NCBI GenBank assembly: GCA_036897445.1
Contig: JAYMTL010000189.1
Span: forward strand, 1-25,658
DNA: 25,658 nucleotides
Direction: 5' to 3'
Origin: Pelargonium tetragonum
Lineage: Eukaryota; Streptophyta; Magnoliopsida; Geraniales; Geraniaceae
Every line of letters starts with the position of its first letter. The stretch's first letter is position 1. Positions 1 through 10,795 of this stretch are shown here, one piece after another. The position numbers and the translations under genes are program-made. The notes below the pieces were generated by a model. That model saw nothing but the letters and a program-made list of their open reading frames with translations, had not been told where the DNA came from and ran no database searches.

Positions 1-3000
1 GGAGTCTAATGTCCTGAATCGGTTTCTTATAGTCTTTTTATTCTTACAACGGGTTCCTACATTCTAGATATAATGCTAGCTAGCACTCCTTTTTCTGTTA
101 TATTTTATTAAGTAGTTCCTCCTATTATACATTTTTACTAACCACATCTAAAAGCTCCGGATTTGCGTTTTTATTATTCAAGTTTGACAAAGTAAGGGGT
201 ATACTTGATATATTTAGATTTTATTCTTGAAAGGATTGTACTTCCTACTCTTAAAAGGGCACGAACTTGAGCTTACGTTTACTTAAGGGGGCCCTTACTA
301 AATATGGATTTCTGGCGTATTCAAATAGAAGTAAAGCCCGAGACTGGAAAACTATGAGCTACCTACACGTGATCAAATGAGCACCCTTTAAAAAATATCA
401 ATTACTATTTGATGACACAGATGTGCATTCCTTGTAACCTGATTGTGTAAAAGAAAAACTTAATGTAGTAAACAGATTTGCAATCCGAAAGAAAGCAGGA
501 ACCCATCCAATCCATATATAACAAAAAAGGTAAGGTATATTTCATTTCTACCATATAAGCAAAAGAGAGGTTATGGGTAAGTCACTAGTTGACGAATCTA
601 TTCTTCTATAGAGGAAGAAAAATCCTAAAAAGAATTAAAAGCTTCATTTTTAAAGTCCTCTAAGGAACCATAGGATAAAGTAGTAAAAAGCTTAAGTAAT
701 CTTCATGTACCAAAAATCTGTTTCAAAACCTTAACGCTCGACGAAGTTCTTAATTTGTCTAAATCCCCAAAATATTGGGAGTTCTAAATAAACCTATTTA
801 CTAAATATAGACTAAATATGGTTCAGTATCCTGTTATATAAGGACTATTTCTTTTCCAAGGTTTGGCAACTCAAAAGGAGCTTGTAGTGAAACTCATTAA
901 TCTAATAAGCAGCTGCTTGCTCATGTATACTGAACACCTTAATGGACTCCATATAATACCCAAGTAGAAGTTCACTCAGCATTCTTAAAATTATATAGCT
1001 GGGGAATTCTCCAATAGCTATAACGAGAATAAAAGAATTTGCTTGTAAAAGAGGACCCTAGTTAAAATAAAAAGTAAATAAAAAGATTTCCTTAAATACA
1101 GGGCCCCAATTCAAATTGCGAGGGTTTTTTAAAAGGATTAAGCTTAAGACGTCTCAGGTTTGCGAATTTATTAGATCCGTAAATCTTTGTGTTGTGGCTA
1201 CATATCCTTAACAAACCCTTTTAAAAAGCAGGGGAATGAGGTCCTTAGAAGAGTTTTAGAGTCCTAGATATTTTAAGTTTTTTCTCGGTCTAATTCTAGG
1301 TTTTAGCGGATACTTATAATAAAGTAATAAAGGGAGGAGCTCCTTTGCCTTTCATTTCCGTTATTAAATTTGAAATCTAGAGTATGAGAAAGATTTAAGG
1401 GTCTTATAGTGAATCCCGAAGTTACTGCCAAGTCTAAGGGAAGCTTACGGTAAATGAAAGGTAAAGAACACTTCAAAGATAAGGGGTAGTAAACTTTTAG
1501 AATCTCGGGGGATAAGAGGGGCAGGCGGTTTTACAATGGATATTACTCCAGTTAAAAACAAATGAAAGATAAGGCAAGGGCCCTATCTGACCAGTTTAAC
1601 TATACCCTAAATTAGATTTTAATTTTGTAGAGTTTTTAGGGAGGAACCTGTGGAAACTCTCTCTTATCTGATAGAAGTTGCTGCTGATGCTAGAAATACA
1701 GGAAGTTTTTCTTAGATTGACCAGGGGCACTTTTGAGCAAGCTTCCATTTACACACCTTATATAAAAAACCTCCCTTAACCCGGGGCCTGCCTCTTTTCG
1801 AATATTTCTTTTTACAATATTCTATTACTCATCAGAGTTCGCGAATTTCTTTTCTTTTTATAAATTAGCTAGTGGATACTAATACTAAAAATTCCTTATC
1901 AGGGAAACCCCCTTAAAACTATCTTCAAGAAGCCTTTACCAAATAGAAATTCATTTGGAACCAAATTTGACCTAACTTAATGAAGCAGTACAGCAGCATT
2001 GTGATGTGAAGGAAGAGCTCTAAGTTATATAATCGAGCAAGGTCGAGTTTTCTAGAGTAGCAAAGGTGTAGCAAAAAGGAGATTATTCTTATATTCTATT
2101 AAGGGGCTTTCCTATTCTATACTTTTATTCATTAAGCTAAGATCAAGTAAGGCAGGCCCGTGAATCAGAATTTCTATCTTTTGGTACCTTACCTAAGCGC
2201 TAAGGCGAATTATAGCTTTATGGGTTTCCTTTAGATACACTCGCATTGAAAGCACGAGATAAGAACCTCGCAAAGTCTTGATTTATACCTTCTAATCTCA
2301 AACACATATGATATCATGTAAACCCGAGCAGTTTCTAGAAAGAAATGCTTCTAATTGTGTCCTTTACCTTTTGTTCATAACTAAAGGGATACCTCTATAG
2401 ATTGATAAAGGGGGGTAGCTTAGTTTCAGTGTTTTGTTTCTGTGCGAATGCGTAAACTAGCTAATAAGGATCTCCCGCTGCAATTATTGAAAAAAGGAAA
2501 TTCTTTTTAGAATTTGAGCATTATTCGGCATTTTCAACTTCTTCTACATTAAGCCTTCACTACTAGCGGATTTGAACCTAAAGATATACAACTTATTCAA
2601 TCCGTGTCCTAACGTATGAATTCCAGGGGTCTTAACTGGGCAGGTCGGGTAGTTGAATTACTGTGCTTTTACCCGATTTGCATTGCTGGAAAAAGGAGCC
2701 CTTTATATACCATAAATAAAAACTGAGATAAGGGTCGGCCCTTCAAGGAATAGGTAATATAAAAAGGGTAAGGGGGATTATTCGCGGTAGGTTTATTATA
2801 CTATTATCGGGAGTCCAAAGTATAGAGTTCTGGGTTTTCTAAGGAAAGAAAGCTCTTAAAAAAGAAAGGTTAAAAAAATTCATTAGTTTTATCCCTTTTG
2901 GGATCTTATTAGCGGAGCTCTGCGCACGTGTATTGGCCGTATGTCGTATCCCTCGAAAGAAGGTAAATCTATAATAGAATCCCAGCCTTCGGAACTTCCT

Positions 3001-3267
3001 TATCTTGATTCTAGTTAGAGTACTATCAGTATATGCCTCTGTTAAATATATTTAAATAAGAACTTACGCACCACTCTTTTTTTAGTAAATTCTAGGATAT
3101 TTCAACATGAATAAAATGTATTGGATGCGTTGGGAATAAGAGAGTTAGATTTGATAAAGACAAAGTATGCCGAAAAAGGGCTCCATGTAATGTTGCTTAC
3201 GGCAGAACCACTTTGTTTTTTAAGAGATTTCGCGAGTTCGGGAATACGCTAAAAATCTCATTCATGT
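1..3267. other. Gene-free degenerate DNA
   Basis: No supported gene lies here. At about 290-515 on the plus strand one frame is somewhat more open than its surroundings and reads as a charged, protein-like stretch, but I could not match it to any family and its ends are not visible. The rest is TpA-rich, with many short A-rich, GGGC-type, T-rich words that follow from the base composition. Confidence 0.6.
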
Positions 3268-3304
3268 TGCTATCAGCAAAGATAGAGGTAATGTAATTAA
3301 TCCA
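3268..3304 (-). repeat. Dispersed repeat core, weak copy
   Basis: On the minus strand this reads ATTAATTACATTACCTC followed by a TATC/GCTGATAGC tract. The first part is nearly the same as the cores at 7837 and 13972, and the second part resembles the CGCTATCGCTTCAG tract of the 13.8 kb copy. Homology is clear only over about 30 bases; the flanks do not align convincingly by eye, so this could be a short surviving end of an element or a chance match in AT-rich DNA. Confidence 0.4.
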
Positions 3305-3325
3305 TGTAGGGGGTGCTCTAATAAA

Positions 3326-3395
3326 GCTATTTGTAACTTGAACCCGTGCCATACGAGGGTTGATACTGGGTTCTACCGAGCTGAACTAAAAGCGA
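3326..3395 (-). tRNA. tRNA-like relic, not functional
   Basis: Read on the minus strand, this 70-base segment has a perfect four-pair D stem (GTTC with GAAC) enclosing AGCTCGGTA, an A-box-like TAGTTCAGCTCGG, and a T-loop-like GGTTCAAG about 35 bases further on. The acceptor and T stems pair only partly and the anticodon stem is not convincing, so no anticodon or amino acid can be assigned. The D-arm text resembles organellar or bacterial-type tRNAs (plastid trnW has a very similar D arm) more than typical fungal cytosolic ones. It may be a decayed tRNA, a piece of organellar DNA, or chance. No CCA end is seen. Confidence 0.35.
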
Positions 3396-5990
3396 AAGGT
3401 GTTACTTTAATCAATTGTTAATTATAGAAGCTTTCTTTTTGCTACTTTGCAAAGGGGCTCTTTATTAAAAAATTATCGTGTTAGCTATTGCTAAATCTCT
3501 TTTTATAAGCTAGAATTTAGTATAAAAAAAGATCTGATTTTCTTACAAGGCCTTTGCATATAGTTATAATAAAGTATATGCTAGCCATCCTTTATCAAAG
3601 TCAATTTATTCACCAGTTTCTATTCAGTTTTTTATTATCCGGATTTTCCTGAAGTATATAAAGAATTTTGGTCCTTAACGAGAGTCTTACAAAGCCCCAT
3701 ACATTTATTTCGAGAAATTATATTACATTTTAGACTTCTTTTTTAACAGGAGTTTTCTTAGATTTGAAGTATAGCGTTAATATTAGGAAATTATCAAATG
3801 AACTTAGTCGGATAAGTTTCCAACAGAATTGGAAATGGAGGCTCTCTTTTCTAGCCAACATTTCTCATAAAGTGTTCAATTATTTGCTGGAAATGTGACT
3901 CCTCTTTTATTCTTATATAGTCATTTTAGGAATTCCCATTGTAGTTAGTTTCATTTAGATATATAAGTAATCCCCTTTTCCTGAAGTGAGGCCCTTGATA
4001 CCTAGTATCTAATAGAGTTGAGAAAAATACAAATACTGAGAATATAAAGGGCGGACCTTTGTACTACTAAGATTTACCCCTGTCCTTTGTCACGGATTCA
4101 GTATCAGTTCGAAACTTGATCAAGCGCTGTAATGTCATTGATTTAAAAAAAGCATATACCCGCGCTAAAAAGGAGCCTTTTTACATTGTATCCATCAGGA
4201 TTTAGTATTATTAAACGTGTGAAAAATTGGATAAGAAAAATGCAGTATAGCTTTTATGCTACTCTATATAGGATAAAAAGTAAGCATCAAAAAGAAACAA
4301 ATAACAAAGGAAGTGACTAACAAACTAGGCAAAGGGCCTCCTTACTTTTGAACAAAGCTCCTGGCTGGAGAGAGGCATATATCTAACAACCTCGAGCTAC
4401 TTAAAGGACTGCCAAAAGAGCATTCTTTGCTTTTTTTAAGATAAGGTCTCATAAATCCCGTCATGTGTACAAATTGCAAATGAGATCGAGCCTATCAATT
4501 AAGAAAGCAAGACCTGGAACCCGTGGATTTCCGGTTTGAGACAAATGTTCCTAAAAGAAAAATTTATCTCGTACAATTCCCTTTAGAGTTCGACTTTAGG
4601 CTCTAGAGAGTAGCTTTTCCGGATCTCTGATACCTTAGTTTACTAAATACACTGACATAATAATTAATATATGAAGTCTGGCTTTTCAAAAAGCTAGTTA
4701 ATGCAAGTTTCCTTAATTAGTTGCTTTTGGATATTTGGATACAGGAACTCCTGTAGGCACTTAAGCTTAAGTGGGTGTTAAAACATCTGAATCTTTGTCC
4801 CTGGCACAGCTATCAAACAGAATAAAGGGCTTGTTAGAGTATGTAATGAAGTTTCTAGGTTTTATATGCATCGAAAAAGTTTGATGACATAGGACAGAAG
4901 CTCTTGTATTAAATTAAAGAGGACTATAGCTAAGGGTTACTAACTTTCTTTTTAATTACTGAGGAGTAGGCCGCGTACCATTAGTCCTGTTCATATAGTT
5001 TATGTGAGTAGAAAGACATTTATAAGCAGCAAAATCCCTTGCTTATACAAAAATCTTTCTTAATTCCACTTTGTTTGTATCTTTTTAGGTTTTTTCCTAC
5101 TCTAATAGATTTTTTTAATCTTAAGAGCACCCTTTTTACCACGACTACCCTGGGTAACTCATACTGGATCCCGAAAAAACTAAGATTTTACACTTACTTA
5201 ATCTAGAGGATTACACTTATTTTAGTTGACAGACTATTTAAGTAACATAGGAACTCGGGTATACAAAACAGTAGGAACTTCCAAGGATTTGATTTTTCTC
5301 ATCTCTCAGTCAAGCACTTTATCAACTTATAGATAAGGGCCGCTTTTAAAGTTCTTTGAAGTAACTTTTAATAAAATAAATCCTTCGGAGAATTTTGATG
5401 ATAATGTGACACTGTTTGCCCCCAACCTCAACTCAGGACTGCATCAGAAGGGATCCCCCTGTTCCTGTAACTTCTGTATATTCCTTATGACTTCTTTTCC
5501 TGCTAAATTGAAGCTACTTTACTTAAAATTTCCGAAATAGATAATTAGTTGAATGCCTAAAAATCTTAATAAAAATTTACTAAAAAGAACTTCCATTAGA
5601 TCGAGGCTCTTAAATCCCTTTAATATTACTAAGCAAGGGCATTCCTCTTTAAAATTTAAATGACAACCGTCCAGTAAATAAAGCCTTATCAGTAAAAATT
5701 GTATTATAGTCTTAGTTTCTATTTGCTTATATAAGTGCTTTTGCTCAAAATAAAATTTAGAGACTACTTGTATTCTCGGGGCCCGGGTTACTCTTTAGAA
5801 TTAGAATTAAGTTTTTTTAATCATAATTAAAAACTTCCGGAGTAGCCTTAGCTTATGGACCGGATAAAGAACTCTGCAATTTAGTGGATAAAACATTAGT
5901 AGAGAGACTTACTAAAAAGCCCAGCAAAAAAGGAGCTACTTATATCTTCCTGAAAGTAAAGGATTTAGCTTCCTGTAAAATATTTAGGAA
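3396..5990. other. Gene-free degenerate DNA
   Basis: Both strands are broken throughout and no family motif was recognised. A palindrome of the form AAAAAGG-AG-CCTTTTT lies near 4165-4182. Similar A-rich/GGGC/T-rich words recur across the window and are probably compositional. Nothing else is supportable here. Confidence 0.6.
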
Positions 5991-6248
5991 ATGTCAATAG
6001 GTGAAAAACCCTATTACTACAGTGTAGTAAACACTAGTATAACATCCAAGTCCGAAACTCCTCTTTACTTTGAAGCAAAAGAAGTAGCAAATATTGTTAC
6101 CGGTCTAATAACTAAGAATTTACGCGAAGCCGAAGACAATAGAAGACGAAATCGGGATGTACCGAACACTTTAAGATACTGGGGAAAGGAATTCCTTGTA
6201 TGTAATATTAATATAAAGCTTAAAGAGCCTAACTACGATAGAACATAA
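5991..6248 (+). CDS. Unrecognised 85-codon open stretch, doubtful gene
   Basis: This is one of the few stretches without interruption and it encodes a hydrophilic, charged 85-residue peptide starting MSIGEKPYYYS. An acidic-then-basic segment (KNLREAEDNRRRNRD) sits near residues 42-56 and a Trp-Gly-Lys near 64-66. There is no signal peptide or membrane segment. The DNA at about 6090-6190 holds seven CpG dinucleotides, more than its neighbours, although CpA and TpG remain scarce. That suggests a surviving piece of a formerly coding sequence more than random DNA. I do not recognise the family. It may be a fragment of a mobile-element protein or an exon relic; a working gene is unlikely in this setting. 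Confidence 0.22.
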   Translation: MSIGEKPYYYSVVNTSITSKSETPLYFEAKEVANIVTGLITKNLREAEDNRRRNRDVPNTLRYWGKEFLVCNINIKLKEPNYDRT

Positions 6249-6249
6249 A

Positions 6250-6720
6250 AAACTATACCTCGAGCAATTCCCTTTGAAAGTCCTTCTCTTGACTCTAAGC
6301 ACCCAAAATACATATATGAAAACTATGCCTTATAGTACCATAGGTAAGTTGGTGTACCTGACTTGTAGACAAATAAGACAATGAGGAAGCTTACCCCTAT
6401 AGACCTAATAGACCTACCTAATACTACTATCTAGAACTACCTATTCCTATATAAAAAAATAGGAATACTAATACAACAAGTACTTTATATAATAACAGCT
6501 GCAGGAAGACAAAATTCTAGCTACAAAGGCAGGAAATACGGACTGCAAAAGAAGACCTCGTAGGTAGCTACAGGCAACAGTAAGGCGGATACCCATAGGA
6601 AGAGTGCTACTAATGGGAAGGTAGCTACTACTCAGATTAATAAAAATTCCTACCTATTCCAGGAAAAGACATAAAAGCAAATACCGGCAGCTTAAGTAAC
6701 AAAATCCCAGGTTGTAAAAA
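6250..6720 (+). pseudogene. Basic, gene-like relic, family unknown
   Basis: After the preceding open stretch the plus strand keeps a texture unlike the flanking DNA. It becomes purine-rich and, at about 6510-6660, predicts Lys/Arg/Ser/Thr-rich peptide in more than one frame. A linker-like, low-complexity protein region such as those in many mobile-element polyproteins would decay to this, but no catalytic motif was seen and the assignment is speculative. It contains a perfect nine-base inverted repeat at 6442-6467, listed separately. Confidence 0.2.
6442..6467. repeat. Perfect 9-bp inverted repeat (hairpin)
   Basis: Arms TATTCCTAT (6442-6450) and ATAGGAATA (6459-6467) are exact reverse complements around an eight-base A-rich loop. 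It could form a stem-loop, but no adjacent gene makes it a terminator. Chance is plausible in a TA-rich sequence. Confidence 0.5.
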
Positions 6721-7067
6721 AGGATACCCTTACCGGCGAAAAGGGGCGGGCAATTCCTAGATCCTAATAAGGAAACTTTAATTCGTTTCAAGGCTAATTA
6801 AAATAAGGATACTTGAAATAATAGACCACTATTTCTTTAAAATAATATACTCCTAAACCTATTTTTGATAAAGCATAAGGAAAAAAGAAACCCATTAGAA
6901 ATTTACACCCTCAATAAAGAAGCTCTAGATTAACTCCTGGTGTTACTTATTTGCGAAATCTATATAAGTAAGAAATACACATTACAATCTAAAAGTTAAT
7001 TGCAAGAAAAAATGTTCCAAGCACTAAGATTCTAACTTCTTGTTTGTTCTTTTAGGAAATCCCTCCT

Positions 7068-7403
7068 TTAGGACTTTAGGAGAATGGAGTTTTCACTCAT
7101 TAAGGCGTAAGGTTCAAATGGATTCGCATTTAAGCTAAAGACTCGGGGAATCCCAGTTTTGTAATAACAAATATAGAGTAAACACTTATTTTTACCCGCT
7201 TTAGCACAGCGATAAGGGACCTTATTGGAAATAAATAATATAGTATTCCCTTCAATAACTATATACAAGATCCGACCTAAAAAGAAACTAGAAATTCTAA
7301 GTATTAACTCAAGGCATTTTTTCGAGAAATAAATGAAATTCCTTTTTATTCCTAGACTAAATTTTAAGAAAAGCTTGTCTTTTAGAATACTGAAATTATC
7401 CAA
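7068..7403 (-). CDS. Longest open frame (111 codons), doubtful gene
   Basis: This is the longest open frame in the window. The predicted peptide is lysine-rich and hydrophobic in its first half, with a possible membrane-like stretch near residues 35-58. A Cys/Lys segment follows (CAKAGKNKCLLYICYY, about residues 66-81), then a more natural-looking tail containing NPFEPYALMSE. I do not recognise a family. The tail could be a survivor of a real protein whose other parts have drifted. No promoter, intron or homologous neighbour supports expression. Most likely it is a chance opening or a fragment of a decayed element. Confidence 0.2.
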   Translation of the reverse strand: MDNFSILKDKLFLKFSLGIKRNFIYFSKKCLELILRISSFFLGRILYIVIEGNTILFISNKVPYRCAKAGKNKCLLYICYYKTGIPRVFSLNANPFEPYALMSENSILLKS

Positions 7404-7504
7404 ATATGTAAAGACCTTACAAAGAAAGATTAAAACTAGACTTGACTTACCTTTGCTTTAGACTTTAATAAAGTTGTATAAACTAACACGTCCAATACAG
7501 AAGA

Positions 7505-7729
7505 ATGCATAAAAATCTTTCGAGTTCTAGTTTTAGTAGGTGCCATTGTGTGAGGTTGGCTATACATACTCTTATACTAATTATACTCCTTTATATTTTA
7601 TATAATAAGGCTACAAGAAGCTTATCTTACCTTTTTCCTATAGGCCTCTTCTACTTCCTCTATTTGTACTTCTATTTCTTTCTATTGCCAATTAAGGTGT
7701 ACAGCTTTCAAGAACAAGGAAGTCATTAA
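7505..7729 (+). CDS. Small hydrophobic open stretch, doubtful gene
   Basis: The predicted 74-residue peptide has two strongly hydrophobic, Leu/Ile/Tyr/Phe-rich segments (about residues 17-34 and 42-63) and would be an integral membrane protein if made. The underlying DNA is pyrimidine-rich (many CTT, TTC and CTA words), which makes such a peptide by composition alone. It lies just upstream of a dispersed repeat copy. I see no evidence of expression and regard it as probably chance. Confidence 0.12.
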   Translation: MHKNLSSSSFSRCHCVRLAIHTLILIILLYILYNKATRSLSYLFPIGLFYFLYLYFYFFLLPIKVYSFQEQGSH

Positions 7730-7836
7730 AAGTATGGTTTTGGCTTTTCCTCTTTAGGTTTCCCATTTAGGATAAAAGTAAAGTTGAATAAGGGTTAGAA
7801 GAGGAAGAGTAAGCAGATTTTGGCAATAAATTATAC

Positions 7837-7963
7837 TAATTACATTACCTCCCTTCGTTACACTTCAGTTGGGTAGAATGATTTACTCGTTATTCTCTAG
7901 GTTCCTCATTTTTTTGATAAAAACTAAAGAGTAAGAGTATCCTTACCAAAACTAAGATTCTAT
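7837..7963 (+). repeat. Dispersed repeat, copy 1
   Basis: The copy opens with TAATTACATTACCTCCC and runs through CACTTCAGTTGGGTAG. By eye it aligns with the reverse complement of 13806-13966. Matched landmarks in order are ATTACCTC, TTCAGT(T/C)GG, a TTAGG-type tract, GATAA-AAC-AAAGAG, GAGTAT, and AAGA-TCTA. Differences are many and mostly transitions, as expected for RIP-mutated copies. It lies in the same orientation as the copy 400 bp downstream. The element class is not certain: a solo or partial LTR, or a short non-autonomous element. Confidence 0.6.
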
Positions 7964-8231
7964 AGAATTAGGAAGTGTAGTAAATATTGTGATTCTATAA
8001 GCAGCCTCAAATGTAACATTAAAAAGGGTATCTAAATTATAATGAACCCTGTTTGGGTCTCATCTATATCTATATTCGTTATCTTAAGGCTTTTTTGAAA
8101 CTATAAATTTCTAAGTGAGGAATTCGCTTAGCTCTAAGGGGATTGGTATTTGTAGAAGATTTTCTAAAAAGGGCTAAGCTTTTCTAGAGGGTAAGTAGGA
8201 GTTTTATGTTCCTTTTTTGTTTTTGGTCTTT

Positions 8232-8367
8232 TAGTGTGTAAGGATTTCATTATCAATATACTAGAATAACATTAACCTTCTTCGGGTGCACTCAGTCGGT
8301 AATAGGGACGTATCTATGTACTACAAGGTCATATCCTATCTAACGATAAGGGTAAAAGGACAAGGTA
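8232..8367 (+). repeat. Dispersed repeat, copy 2
   Basis: The segment starts TAGTGTGTAAGGATTTC, which matches TAGTGTATGGATGTA of the 13.8 kb copy read on the minus strand. It then passes through ACATTAACC, CACTCAGTCGGTAAT and CTAACGATAAG. The last three correspond to ACGCATTACC, CTTCAGTCGGTAG and TTAACGATAAG there. The ATTAACC...GGTAAT ends of the core are an imperfect inverted repeat. Downstream comes an A/C-rich leader-like stretch (8380-8520) and then a gene-like relic, a layout that would suit the 5' end of an LTR element. That reading is inference. Confidence 0.58.
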
Positions 8368-8499
8368 AGTTTACTTAAAGGAATACAACAAACAACTAAA
8401 AAAATTCTAATTGATTATAAAATCATCTATTCTAACAATTAAACAAGACACTATTTATACAATTTACTATATATCTATTTCACATATCTTAACTAGTCA

Positions 8500-9180
8500 T
8501 TTCTATTTTGTATAATACAAAAAGGTACATCCCCCTTAGGTAGGTATCTCTATTCTATCTTCTATCTCTCCTATAAGTCTAGCTCCTTCTACTTTTAGTC
8601 CTACTCCATAAGAAAAGAGTTTCTAGTAATTTGAAGGAAAGGGGGTGGTGTAAGCTTGGATCCGGGTGGGGTTTTAGCTTTTTAAAGTAAGTAAGGAACT
8701 ATTCTTCTTTCTCTTTGCCTTGCCTATTTCCAAAAGCCGATCAAATGAGTCTAATAAATGAGTAAGACAAAGAAGAATTCAATAGTACCATACAATCCGT
8801 AAGCAACCAAGCCCCTAAAGACCCTAAGAATAAGAGCCATCAAAGAGGCCAAATGAGACTTTCTATGGAATCCAAAACCTCCTATCTATACCTATAAGAC
8901 AAAGAGTCGTGCTCCTAAGAGTCTAGTTACAAAGATGACATCTACCATACACTTTATCCATTATTAAGTAGTGTACCTAGGGGCATGCCGTAGGCACTCG
9001 TTATCTTAGACATGCACTTGCTTTAATTCTTTTATGGTACACCGACCTTTTTCTTGTACCTAACCAACCCACACCTAAGGAACACAGCCTATTTAAGGAA
9101 ACCTAGTCATAGCTCTAAAGCACTAAGCTACTTACGAGGAAGAAACAGAAGAGGGAAAGAGAATAAGCAAGAAAATTTTT
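8500..9180 (+). pseudogene. Gene-like relic with weaker RIP signature, family unknown
   Basis: From about 8.5 kb the sequence changes texture: pyrimidine-rich to 8620, then CpA-containing and more GC-balanced to about 9.15 kb. In a hand count of about 8755-8877, CpA+TpG was 13 against ApC+GpT 10, and TpA equalled ApT (11 each), so the RIP signature is weak here. One plus-strand frame over about 8770-9180 is more open than random and reads as a hydrophilic, Lys/Ser/Pro-rich peptide. No recognisable domain is present. It follows repeat copy 2 and may be an internal remnant of a mobile element; it is broken. Confidence 0.3.
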
Positions 9181-10220
9181 TTTCCATATACAAATAGTAA
9201 AAGGAAAGCTTAAGGTCTTAACTTCTTATTTATTAAGTACTCTCTTCTATTAATTTAAAGAACAACAAGAAAGCTACAATCTACATAAGAGTAAGGCAAA
9301 AGTTCGAGTATGAGTACTGCATAAGAAGAGTATGGCTTGTAAATGGGGAGCTTTTTAGGTATTAAAACTGAGAAAACCGGGCTCCAAGTTTAACTAGGGT
9401 TTTCCTTTTAAAAGGGGTAAGCCCTTAATAGAAACGAAAGGTATAAGCTTATTGGTATAGCATACTCTAGGAATTGAGAAATTAGGACTAAAGGAATTCA
9501 CTGATGAATAGGTAAAATCTAAGTATTTAAGTATAAGGAATTGCTAAAGTCGTTTGTTTGCAATAAAAGACATATGTAGAGAAAGTCTGTAGGAGGTAAG
9601 TAAGGGTTTTTTCTTCTCTTGCTAATCCAGTAAAAAAAGAATAAGATCTAAGAAAGATTATAACTAAAGTAGTACCGGTGCTATAGAAATTCTAAAGGTA
9701 TATTTTTTAGTATATAGGGTCCAGAGTTACAGGAAAGAATAAGAAAATCTTGTGCTTGTCTTTTTTAGAATAGAAGGAAACTTTAGCTTTTTGGAAATTA
9801 ACAAGTAGGGCTTATCCTCTCTCGATTCAGGAATGGCCTTAATAGAGACCCTTTTGTTAAGGATTTCAAGTTAATAAGTTTTTTTTGTTGTAAGGGCACT
9901 CTAAAAGGAGGTGTAAAAGCTAACTATAATCGGAATTATTTAGAGGCTTAGATAGCTAGTCCAGGAGGTTAAATGAATTTGTTTACTTTAGATTCTTAGA
10001 AAGGCCGCATCCTTTTAGGTATTAACCTGGAGGGGGAAACTTGTACATCTTTCTTCATTCTTCAAGAAGTGATTTTGACTTTAGGTAGTAAAATAACCAA
10101 CACCAACAGCAAAAGCTTTCACTTCTTATTTCTTTTTTTTAAAAAAATGTAAAGACTAACAAAAACAAATTGAGGATGGAACCAGATAAACCTGAACTTA
10201 CTATCCAAAAAGCCTCTTAT

Positions 10221-10239
10221 CACCAATTGTAATTGGGTG
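10221..10239. repeat. Short inverted repeat
   Basis: CACCAATT and AATTGGGTG flank a GT centre and pair except for one extra G. There is no neighbouring gene, so no regulatory role can be assigned. Confidence 0.4.
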
Positions 10240-10257
10240 CTTTTAACGCCCCCTTTC

Positions 10258-10275
10258 ATATATATATATATATAT
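10258..10275. repeat. (AT)9 microsatellite
   Basis: Uninterrupted alternating AT of 18 bases. Confidence 0.9.
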
Positions 10276-10607
10276 GTTTTAGACTTCCCCGAAATAGCAC
10301 AGAATTCATAGAAACTCAGAAATAAAGACTAGTATCCACTATAAGTAAATCTTTCCCTTAAATAAACCATAAAAAAGTACTCCGGATAAAAAATCTATAA
10401 TAATTAGAACTCTAAAAGAATTAATTCTATGACCGTTTAAATGCGTTAAAACAAGAATTAGGGTACCCAGTAAGCGCCCCCCATACTACATCTTAAGCTT
10501 TTAGAACCCTGTGATTTACTAAGGCGTATTCCTCTTGTACTTTGCAGTTACTGACACAGAGAGGATGGAAACTTAGATATATTAATAATACATTACTATT
10601 CCCGTAT

Positions 10608-10669
10608 TCCCGACACTAGCTTTGCAAAGGAGGTTAATGTTAATCGTAATTTAATAGTACATAGATACC
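10608..10669 (-). repeat. Dispersed repeat core, degenerate copy
   Basis: The plus strand reads CAAAGGAGGTTAATGTTAAT, then a TAATTT and TACATAGATAC tract. This matches the plus-strand form of the 13.8 kb copy (GCGAGGTAATGCG, then ATACATCCATAC) and the reverse complement of copy 1 (AGGGAGGTAATGTAATTA). Upstream, CCCGACACTAGC echoes CCGACTGAAGC. The copy is more degenerate than the others. It is followed at 10796 by the second repeat block, in the same order as at 13.8-14.2 kb, which strengthens the assignment. Confidence 0.42.
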
Positions 10670-10795
10670 TTCCCCAACTTCTTTTTCTTATTTTCTTATT
10701 CTTAATTGATTCACTTGACTTAGATATTTCCTTGTTGACTTAGCAGGCTTAGTTGACTTAGAAGCTAGGGCGGGAGTTGGAGCTATGGGAGTAGA

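Larger units (their letters stand above)
9181..10607. other. Gene-free degenerate DNA with short simple repeats
   Basis: No gene is supported. Visible small structures are a T8A7 run near 10132-10146, a near-perfect inverted repeat CACCAATT/AATTGGGTG at 10221-10239, and an (AT)9 tract at 10258-10275. Confidence 0.55.

Noticed and set aside
290-515. A fairly open plus-strand frame ending near a LLFDDTD-like word, reminiscent of polymerase DD motifs.
   Set aside because: The residues around it do not fit reverse transcriptase or transposase motifs in order or spacing, so no family can be named.
2568-2578. Minus-strand GGTTCAAATCC, an exact tRNA B-box consensus.
   Set aside because: No matching A box, acceptor stem or T stem could be found at the required distance upstream.
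4165-4182. Recurrent palindromic words of the type AAAAAGG-AG-CCTTTTT, AGGAGCTCCT and AAGGGCCCTT across the window, resembling mitochondrial GC clusters.
   Set aside because: Once CpA and TpG are removed by RIP, the remaining AG, CT, GG, CC, TA and A/T runs make such palindromes common. Flanks are not shared between occurrences, so I do not call a hairpin-element family.
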